DNA of 14,915 nt from Clostridia bacterium (GTDB lineage: Bacteria; Bacillota; Clostridia; Christensenellales; Borkfalkiaceae): positions 1-14,915 of the forward strand of contig CAAGAM010000014.1 in NCBI GenBank assembly GCA_900767815.1, in the 5' to 3' direction. This document shows positions 7,038 through 14,400 of the stretch, piece by piece. The position numbers and the translations under genes were made by a program. Under the pieces are notes generated by a model, which did not search any database, had not been told where the DNA came from, and worked only from the letters and a program-made list of their open reading frames with translations. Within the stretch, counting starts at the first letter, position 1; every line of letters begins with the position of its first letter.

Positions 7038-7789
7038 AACTCATAGTAGCAAAAAACACCGAAGAAATGGCAAAACTTTCGGCGAAACAGGCGGCAGACG
7101 TTCTTAACGCCGCAATCGAAAAAAAAGGCTCGGCAAGATTACTCTTGTCAACGGGCGCGTCCCAACTCGAATTTTTCAAAGAGTTCGTAAAACAGAAAGT
7201 CGAATGGCATAAAGTGGAAATGTTCCACCTCGACGAATACGTCGGAATATCTCCCGACCACCCCGCGAGCTTCAATAATTATCTTACGAAAAGATTCGTG
7301 GAAAAAGTATTGCCGGGGAAAGTTCATCTTATATGCGGACTCGACGATCCTTTTAAAACGATCGAGAAGCTTACGGCTCTCGTCAACGAGCGCGAGATAG
7401 ATCTCGGAATGATAGGCATAGGCGAAAACGCGCATATAGCGTTTAACGACCCGCCGGCAGATTTCAACGACCCGAGATCGTACAAGATAGTTACGCTCGC
7501 GCCGAGATGTTTACAGCAACAAGTGGGCGAAGGATGGTTCAAATCGGTTGACGAAACGTATAAACAGGCAATATCGATGACGTGTCCGCAGATCATGAAG
7601 TGCGAACATATCATATGCGTGGTTCCGTATAAGGTTAAAGCCGAAGCTATCTATAAAACTTTCACGAGCGAAATCACCAACGAAGTACCGGCGACGTTGC
7701 TCAAAAAACATGCCGACACGACTGTCTGGTGCGATCCCGATTCCGCTTCCGGATTGTCTCGGGACGTAATCGAAAAATATTCCGACTGA
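7034..7789 (+). CDS. nagB: Glucosamine-6-phosphate deaminase/isomerase (NagB-like)
   Basis: A 251-residue protein with the NagB fold: LSTGASQ phosphate loop, FHLDEYVG (D67, E68), GIGENAHIAFNDPPADF (N132, H134, D139) and the C-terminal VPATLLKKHADTTVWCDPD. NagB converts glucosamine-6-phosphate to fructose-6-phosphate and ammonia, the step after NagA. H134 matches the ring-opening His of the E. coli enzyme. The residues equivalent to E. coli D141 and E148 are N132 and D139 here, which is a subfamily difference. A good Shine-Dalgarno (AAGGAG) lies inside the end of the preceding gene, with a 4-nt overlap. NagA and NagB in one operon make amino-sugar-6-phosphate catabolism a strong reading. A related isomerase specificity, for example on galactosamine-6-phosphate, is possible. 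Confidence 0.85.
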   Translation: MKLIVAKNTEEMAKLSAKQAADVLNAAIEKKGSARLLLSTGASQLEFFKEFVKQKVEWHKVEMFHLDEYVGISPDHPASFNNYLTKRFVEKVLPGKVHLICGLDDPFKTIEKLTALVNEREIDLGMIGIGENAHIAFNDPPADFNDPRSYKIVTLAPRCLQQQVGEGWFKSVDETYKQAISMTCPQIMKCEHIICVVPYKVKAEAIYKTFTSEITNEVPATLLKKHADTTVWCDPDSASGLSRDVIEKYSD

Positions 7790-7809
7790 TTAAAATTTCA
7801 TCGGTCGGA
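7781..7809 (+). promoter_or_regulatory. Stem-loop over the nagB-like stop, before the binding-protein gene
   Basis: TCCGACTGAT (7781-7790) pairs with ATCGGTCGGA (7800-7809): 10 bp with one G-U, 9-nt loop. The nagB-like stop codon lies in the left arm. No T run follows, so it is unlikely to terminate. The G-U pair favours the rightward RNA. Its place before the binding-protein gene resembles stability or processing hairpins that let a binding protein be made in excess. The strong ribosome site AGGAGG follows at 7820-7825. Confidence 0.5.
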
Positions 7810-7833
7810 GAAAAAGAATAGGAGGAAAGAATA

Positions 7834-9558
7834 ATGAAAAGATTCAGAAGAACACTTGCGGGCGCAATCGCTCTTGTCTCGTCGGTCGTTATCGGCATGA
7901 CGACGCTTACCGGTTGCGGAGCAAAAGACAGCGTCGTCAGAGACGAAAAGACGATCAATATCCGCGCGTGTATCGGCGGTTACGGCGATTCGTGGCTCCG
8001 CGCGCTTGCGGATAAATTCAACGAGGTATATGCCGACAAGGGCTATAAAGCAAACGTTCTTGCAAGTTCGACGGACCTCGAAAGCAAAGTCGCCATGAAA
8101 GAATTGTATTCTAAAGACGACTGGGTAGATTTATACTTCGTCAACGTAAACAATACGATGGCTCAATTTACCGAGAGCGGCGGCGAATACGGACAACTCG
8201 TAGCCGACCTTACCGATACGGTCTGGAATAACACGGCTATAAACTTCAACGGCGAAGAGGAGAGCAAAACCCTCATATCCGAAAAAATGCAGGTTTCGCT
8301 TCCGGACGACGTTTTAAAGGTGAACGGAAGAGTTTACGGCTTCAATACGAGCAACGATATCGGCGGAATGATTGTCAACACCGCCAAACTTGCGAAATAC
8401 GGCGTTACGAGAATTCCGAAAACGACCAACGAACTCTTCGACGTTTTCGAACTCATCTACGAGGGAGACGCGTCGAAAGGCATAAAAGGCTCGCTCGAAA
8501 GCAATATTTTCCCCGTAACTTTCCTCGGCGGCGATAACGGTTATCCCATTCACTTCGTAACCGCATGGCAGGCTCAATACGCAGGCATCGAAGAGTACGG
8601 AAGATTTTACGGGTATACCGATGAAAGCGGTAACGAGAGGCTCGAGGACGGTTATAAGGTATATGACGACGAGTCCCTCAATAAAATGCTCGAAGCGATG
8701 TTCAACATGTACGACAGCTCGTTCGTCGCGAGCGGCTCGAACAACAACTCGATTGATACCGCTCATATCAAAATAATGAGCGAAAAGGGCGGCGCGGTGT
8801 TTATGGCCGACGGAAACTGGGCGTATAACGAAATTATCACCAACTACCAGTCCTCGATAAACAATCTTGCGTTTGCAAACGTTCCCGTGCTTTCCGCCGT
8901 CGGCGTAAAACTCTTCGGGAAAAACACGACTTACGGTTTCGACGACGACAAATGCGAGCAGGTGCTTTCTTTCGCGATAGATAAGACGGATGAGGGAAAA
9001 ACCGCTGCGGAAATCGTTGCCGACGCAAAGAGCGAAAAGGGCTGGGATCTGAAAGAAAGAGAAGTAACCGAAGTTATGAAAGCGCGCGGAATTTACTGTT
9101 CGCGTTCCGCTCTGGCGGCAGGCGCGTTCGTTGCCGAAAAATCTAAGGTAAAAGAGCTTTGCTATCTTTTCCTTCGTATGTTCGCAAGCGACGACAACGC
9201 AACTCTTTACAACAGAGAATGTAACGGTTTCACCGCTTATATGACGGATTTTTCAAAGGCGAAAGACACGGGGTACAATAAACAGTGTCAGGCGATAGTC
9301 AAAACGGCTTACGCTACGCCCGTATGGATGAACTCCACCGATTTAAGGCTTAAAATGGGGCATAATAACCTTATTTTCCCCAACTCCGATTTGTCGTTCG
9401 TAAGCAAAATAATCGGCAAGCAGGCAACCATTTATAAAGACGGTAAAAAGACGGGCGACAAGTCGCTCTACGCGAAGAATGCCAAAGACATGCTCGTCGA
9501 AGTTCGCGCTTATGCGAAAGACAATTGGGCGGAATGGGTAAAAAAAGTTACGAAATAA
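7834..9558 (+). CDS. Sugar ABC transporter substrate-binding lipoprotein
   Basis: A 574-residue extracellular solute-binding protein. The N-terminus has basic residues (MKRFRR), a hydrophobic stretch and a textbook lipobox L25-T26-G27-C28, so the mature protein should be lipid-anchored at Cys28 on the outer face of the membrane. The rest resembles family 1 binding proteins: INIRACIGGYGDSWLRALADKFNEVY at the start of lobe 1, a GGAVFMADGNWAYNEI segment in the hinge region, and a long C-terminal lobe. It is longer than a typical maltose-type binding protein (~400 residues), which may suit an oligosaccharide. AGGAGG 8 nt before the ATG is the best ribosome site in the window, in keeping with high expression. 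Two permease genes follow at once. The ligand is inferred from the operon to be an amino-sugar-containing glycan fragment. Confidence 0.88.
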   Translation: MKRFRRTLAGAIALVSSVVIGMTTLTGCGAKDSVVRDEKTINIRACIGGYGDSWLRALADKFNEVYADKGYKANVLASSTDLESKVAMKELYSKDDWVDLYFVNVNNTMAQFTESGGEYGQLVADLTDTVWNNTAINFNGEEESKTLISEKMQVSLPDDVLKVNGRVYGFNTSNDIGGMIVNTAKLAKYGVTRIPKTTNELFDVFELIYEGDASKGIKGSLESNIFPVTFLGGDNGYPIHFVTAWQAQYAGIEEYGRFYGYTDESGNERLEDGYKVYDDESLNKMLEAMFNMYDSSFVASGSNNNSIDTAHIKIMSEKGGAVFMADGNWAYNEIITNYQSSINNLAFANVPVLSAVGVKLFGKNTTYGFDDDKCEQVLSFAIDKTDEGKTAAEIVADAKSEKGWDLKEREVTEVMKARGIYCSRSALAAGAFVAEKSKVKELCYLFLRMFASDDNATLYNRECNGFTAYMTDFSKAKDTGYNKQCQAIVKTAYATPVWMNSTDLRLKMGHNNLIFPNSDLSFVSKIIGKQATIYKDGKKTGDKSLYAKNAKDMLVEVRAYAKDNWAEWVKKVTK

Positions 9559-9585
9559 AAGCCGTAATCGGCGGGAGACGTTAAA

Positions 9586-10536
9586 ATGGCGAAAATAACA
9601 AGCTCTTATTCAAAATTCGAAAGGAAGGATTTTCCCTTCGTCTATTTGTTGATCGCTTTGCCCGTGTTGCAGTTTGCCGTATTCTGGTTTTACGTAAACA
9701 TCAGTTCGTTTACGCTGTCGTTTAAAGACGCCCTGGGCAGATGGACGATGGACAACTTTAAACAGGTATGGCACGGGCTTACGCACGCGGATCAATACGG
9801 AACGAACATCGTTACCATGATTTTGCGTTCGTTCGTGCTGTGGTTCATATCTAACTGCGTCGTCTTTCCCATCTCGCTTTGTACCACTTACGTTTTGTTC
9901 AGAAGGGTTTTCGGTCACTATGTTTTCCGTGTGATATACATGTTGCCGAGCCTTATAGGCGGCGTGGTGTGGATAGCCACGATGAAACAGGTTTTGGGCA
10001 ACACCGGCGCGATCGTATATCTTCTTAAAAAGGCGGGCATTACGCTTTCGGGCGCGGTTAAAAACGACGGGCTTATGTACGACGTTGCCACGGCGTTCCC
10101 AACCTTGTGCGCAACCGTGTTCATTTACGGAATAGCGGGCGGAAACGCCGTAGTTACCGGTGCGTATGCGCGTATACCGGAAGACCTTTTCGACGTCGGA
10201 AAGCTCGACGGCATAGGATTCTGGCGCGAATTTTTCAACGTGTGTCTGCCGTGCATATGGCCTACGGTTTCCACCCTGCTTACGTTTTCGCTTTGCACGA
10301 TATTCGTCGGCGAGGGAAACGTATTCCTTTATACCAACGGCGAAGGCGGTTACGGTCTCGACACTATGGGATTTTATATACAATATCTCGTATACAGGCT
10401 GTCGCTCACGAGTTCGGAAAAAATGCCTTACGGATATCCTGCCGCTATCGGACTTTTTATCACGGTAATCACTTTGCCGATAGTTCTTGTCGGCAGAAGA
10501 ATACTCGAAAGCCTCGTAGAAGCGGTAGAGACGTAA
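9586..10536 (+). CDS. Sugar ABC transporter permease, MalF/UgpA type
   Basis: A 316-residue membrane protein with about six hydrophobic segments: the first at 19-36 (VYLLIALPVLQFAVFWF), the last at about 283-303 before a short basic tail. The EAA loop that contacts the ATPase is visible at about 199-226 (EDLFDVGKLDGIGFWREF ... LP), with the conserved G and the closing LP. This is the first of the two permeases of a CUT1-type importer, 27 nt after the binding-protein gene with GGGAG as ribosome site, and 12 nt before the second permease. No ATPase gene accompanies it, so a shared MsmX-type ATPase encoded elsewhere is the likely energiser. Confidence 0.9.
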   Translation: MAKITSSYSKFERKDFPFVYLLIALPVLQFAVFWFYVNISSFTLSFKDALGRWTMDNFKQVWHGLTHADQYGTNIVTMILRSFVLWFISNCVVFPISLCTTYVLFRRVFGHYVFRVIYMLPSLIGGVVWIATMKQVLGNTGAIVYLLKKAGITLSGAVKNDGLMYDVATAFPTLCATVFIYGIAGGNAVVTGAYARIPEDLFDVGKLDGIGFWREFFNVCLPCIWPTVSTLLTFSLCTIFVGEGNVFLYTNGEGGYGLDTMGFYIQYLVYRLSLTSSEKMPYGYPAAIGLFITVITLPIVLVGRRILESLVEAVET

Positions 10537-10548
10537 AGGGAGGAAGAC

Positions 10549-11460
10549 ATGAAAATAAAAAACGTTATACGCGAGCGTGTAAGTCGGTTCAGACATAAAT
10601 CGACTTCGGAAAAAGTCGCTCTTTGCGTGTTTTTCGTATTCTTTCTTACTATGACGGTAATTTATATATATCCGATACTGTCTATATTTTTCAATTCGTT
10701 CAGAAAGCTGGAAGAATACGAAGAACTTTATACCAACCCAAATGCGAGTCCGTTTACTTTTCCTTTGTGGCAAACGAGAAGCTGGGGAGAGGTTTTCACC
10801 ACGTTCAAGTATAAAAACTATACTTATTTCGATATGTTGTTCAACTCCGTGTGGATAACCGTGGTAAAAGTTACGGTCAACATCTTAGCAAGCACGTTTC
10901 TTGCGTATGCGGTGGCGCGGTTCCGTTTCCCGGGCAGAAATTTTCTGTATGCGGTGGTTATATTTTCTCAGACCATCCCGATTATAGGAACGGGCGCGGC
11001 AAGTTACAAACTGTTTACCCAACTCGGGTTTATAAACAATCCGTTTCTTATGTGGATTGCGTGGTTCAGCGCGTTCGACTTCGCGTTTATCGTTCTGTAC
11101 GGCACTTTCCGCGGAATAAGCCCCACTTATTCGGAGTCGGCAAAACTCGACGGGGCAGACAATCTGACGGTGCTTTTCAAAATAGTGATGCCGCAGGCGT
11201 TTCCCTGTATAGCCGCGCTTGCCATTCAGCAGTCGATAACCGTCTGGAACGATTATACCACTTCGCTTATATACCTCCGCGATTATCCTAACATCGCTTA
11301 CGGCTTGTTCGTTACCGAAAAGAGCATTTCTTATTTCTACAACGCAAGGGCTTTGTACAGCGCGGTGGTCTGCATTTCTATGATTCCTATTCTCATTCTG
11401 TACGCATGTTCGCAAAAACTCATTCTCACAAATATGAATGCGGGCGGTCTGAAAGGATAA
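10549..11460 (+). CDS. Sugar ABC transporter permease, MalG/UgpE type
   Basis: A 303-residue membrane protein, the second permease of the importer. A basic N-terminus precedes the first membrane segment (about 24-46, VALCVFFVFFLTMTVIYIYPI), followed by a periplasm-side region rich in aromatic residues. The EAA loop lies at about 195-222 (SESAKLDGADNLTVLFKI ... MPQ). The C-terminal end LTNMNAGGLKG resembles the Gly-rich tails of MalG-like permeases (VxGLTAGAVKG-type). A strong ribosome site (GGGAGG) precedes the ATG. It pairs with the upstream permease to form the channel, and its stop is 22 nt from the giant lipoprotein gene. Confidence 0.9.
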   Translation: MKIKNVIRERVSRFRHKSTSEKVALCVFFVFFLTMTVIYIYPILSIFFNSFRKLEEYEELYTNPNASPFTFPLWQTRSWGEVFTTFKYKNYTYFDMLFNSVWITVVKVTVNILASTFLAYAVARFRFPGRNFLYAVVIFSQTIPIIGTGAASYKLFTQLGFINNPFLMWIAWFSAFDFAFIVLYGTFRGISPTYSESAKLDGADNLTVLFKIVMPQAFPCIAALAIQQSITVWNDYTTSLIYLRDYPNIAYGLFVTEKSISYFYNARALYSAVVCISMIPILILYACSQKLILTNMNAGGLKG

Positions 11461-11482
11461 AAAATACTAAGGGAGCAAAATT

Positions 11483-14400
11483 ATGAAACAAACGAAAAGA
11501 ACATTTTTAGTTACGGTTCTTACGATGGTCGCTTTTTTCGCGATCTGCGCATTTGCGGTGAGTTGCTCGGGCGGTTCAGGCTCGGGAGCGACTCTGGAAG
11601 ATCCTCGCTTCAAGACGGATATTCCTACCGAGACGCATCTGAGCAGCTGCATCGATCTTGACGATTATATCGTTAAAATCGACGGCGCGACGACGACCGT
11701 CACCGTTACTTATTACAATCCGGTGTCCGATAAAAACGTTACCGAAACGTTTACGGGCAACAACATGGTGTTTTATCCGAAAATAGTCGGTGAACACACT
11801 ATCGTATACACCGTAAGCAAAGGCGACGCGAAGAAAAGCACCGCCCCGCTTAAAATTTCGGTTATAGCCGATCCGCCGACGATAACGATTTCGCATACGG
11901 CGCAGACTATTTCCATGCCCGATTCGGGCGAAGTTACGCGCTCGTTCGACTGGCTTATGTCCAACGCCTCCATGAACCTTAAACCCGTCACTTCGACGAC
12001 GAAAGTTTCGGCGGCTTCTTACAGAGCGATAAACGTGGGAATCGACTGCGTTAACGCCGAATGGGAAGATATCGAAGTGAGCGAAGGGGCGGAAACGTTC
12101 ACCTTCTCGAATATCGGCGAATATAAATTCACCGTTCGCGCCGAGTCCGACGGAAACTTTTCCGAAGATTACTTCCTCGTGAACGTAATCAAGGATCCGA
12201 CCGAAGGTACGGCGAAGCGCGACGGAACGAAAGTTGTCGAAAAGGGCAAAGGCGTCGTGTATGCCGAGAACGATCCGTATACGTTTAAACTCATGTCGAG
12301 TTCGCTTTCGGATATCAACTATGCCGTAGTTGCGGATAAACTCGGAGACGGTAAGAAGTTAAGCCTTATTTTCAAGGGCAAAAACGTTCCTCAGCTCGGA
12401 TTTTACGTTATCCCCGACGTCGGCAGCGGCGACGAATATAACATCAAGACCACGAAAGGCGGGTTTTTCAGCTTTGTCGCGAAGGAATCGAGCGGGCATA
12501 AATGGGTATTCTTCTTCCCGAACATGCTTACCGGCAACGCCGCGAGAACTCCTATCCCCGGGACGAACGATTTCGGCGTGAACGACCTTGACGAAAACAG
12601 CCGTTATCTTATGCAGTATTCGCTTTCCAAGGTGGCTTACGTAGAAGCGCGCGACGCATGGCGGCTTAAAGTCAACGTGGAAATATACGAAGTGAAATCG
12701 TATTCGACCGAAAACGAAAATTCGGAGTGCGTTATAGGCGATAAGCTTCACGAAATAGGTATAGAAGGCGAGTTCTATTATGCGAAAGGTCAGGAATTCG
12801 ACTTTGATAAAGGCAGCTCGGTAATTTACGGTGATATCCGCAACAATATAGATATTCAGTATATTTCCGACGACAGAAATATAAAGAAAGCCCCGAAAGA
12901 GGAAACGAAAGTTGCGGGAACGGATAACGTTTATTCGTATAAATCGTCCGCAACTCAGAATGCCGACGGAAGTATCACCGCGGTTTTGAAACAGGGTAAA
13001 ATTTCCGACGATAAGGAAACGGGCGTAACCGATCAGCTCGGCTACGTCGGCATTACGGACAGCGGCTTCGGAATGGGAACTACCATGACGATAGATTTCG
13101 AGGGCAAGAATCTGCCCGGCATAGGTATTTATCTCGGTAAATCTCCCGAAGGGTACGCCGTAGGCGGCGCGACGGCTTCCGGTACCGGTTTCTATATAGG
13201 AAACGGCAACGTGAGCGGCGAACTCAGTTCAATCGGACAAAGACTTATAGTAAACGGCCCCAACAGGCTCGATCCGGGCGGTAAATACCGCGGAAACGAC
13301 GGATATCCGCCGTATTACGGCAGAATAGACAAGCTTTCCTATCTCGGCTCGGCGGCAAGCGGCGATCCGAATTTCAACCGCAGCGCGGAAATGGGGTATA
13401 ACCTTTTGGAAGAAGGCAAAAAATACCGCTTCGAACTTACCGACGTTTCGGCAGAGGCTTCGGATGATTTTAAAGTGTTCGCGCTCAATTACAAATTGTA
13501 CGATATGAGCGGAGAAACCCCGATTCTGCTTGTCGACGTAACGAAGAGCGTAGACAGAAGTTTCGACGTCGTGGATTTCAATTCTCAGACCATAGCGTTT
13601 TTCGGTTCGATTCATCAGAATATCAGGTTTACTTACTCTTTATCGGGTGAAAGAATCAACTATCCTTACGAAACCGAAATCGATCCCGACGCGATAACGC
13701 TTGCGCCTGCCGTCATCAGAGAAACCAAAAACGCGGAAGGTCTCGTAACGTTCAGCGGAACTTATTCGTATCAGGGTCTCGGAAGATATAACGTCGGCGA
13801 CGTACTCGAATTCCGTTTTACGGGAAGAAATATCCCCAACGTCGGATTGTTTACCGATAAAAACGGCGTAAACGCGGTCGGCGGAGGAACGGAAAACACG
13901 GGTATATTCCTGCAAACTTCGGGTCACGGCGCCTCGGCTTACGATAAGCGTCTGTATATAACCGGTCCGTATCTTATCGACGCGGGCAACACGCAGGCTT
14001 ATTCGAACATTCCCGGGTTTAAATACCGCGAATGGCTCGGCGCAAACTGCGAACTCGGCGTAGACGTCAGTTATGAAGTAGACGGCGGCAGATTCTCTCG
14101 TTTCGGCATAGCGATGCTCGATCCTTATACCAAATACGTTTACAGAGTAAGCACCTCGGCAAGCGACGCGGAAGGAAAAGTGATAATCACGTGCGAGTTA
14201 TATTCCGTAGACAAAGAGGAGTTGGTGCCGGTAGCAAAATACGAAAAAGAGGTTACGCACTATCTTCCCTCGCTCGAAAATACTTACGCTACGGTTTACG
14301 GCGCGGGCAGTTTTTCGAACAAAGACATAACGTTTGCTTACACCGTAAAGTCGGGCAGCGACGTTAATCCCGGGGAAGAAACGATTACGCTTAACTGCGC

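Noticed and set aside
9610..10773. A 387-codon leftward open frame across both permease genes
   Set aside because: It lies antisense to two well-supported membrane proteins, translates to an Arg/His/Tyr-rich sequence with no domain, and has no ribosome site. Codon bias in the real genes opens this frame.
12359..13927. Several leftward open frames in the giant lipoprotein gene
   Set aside because: They are shadows. The rightward frame from 11483 is continuous to the edge and contains a signal peptide and repeated modules.
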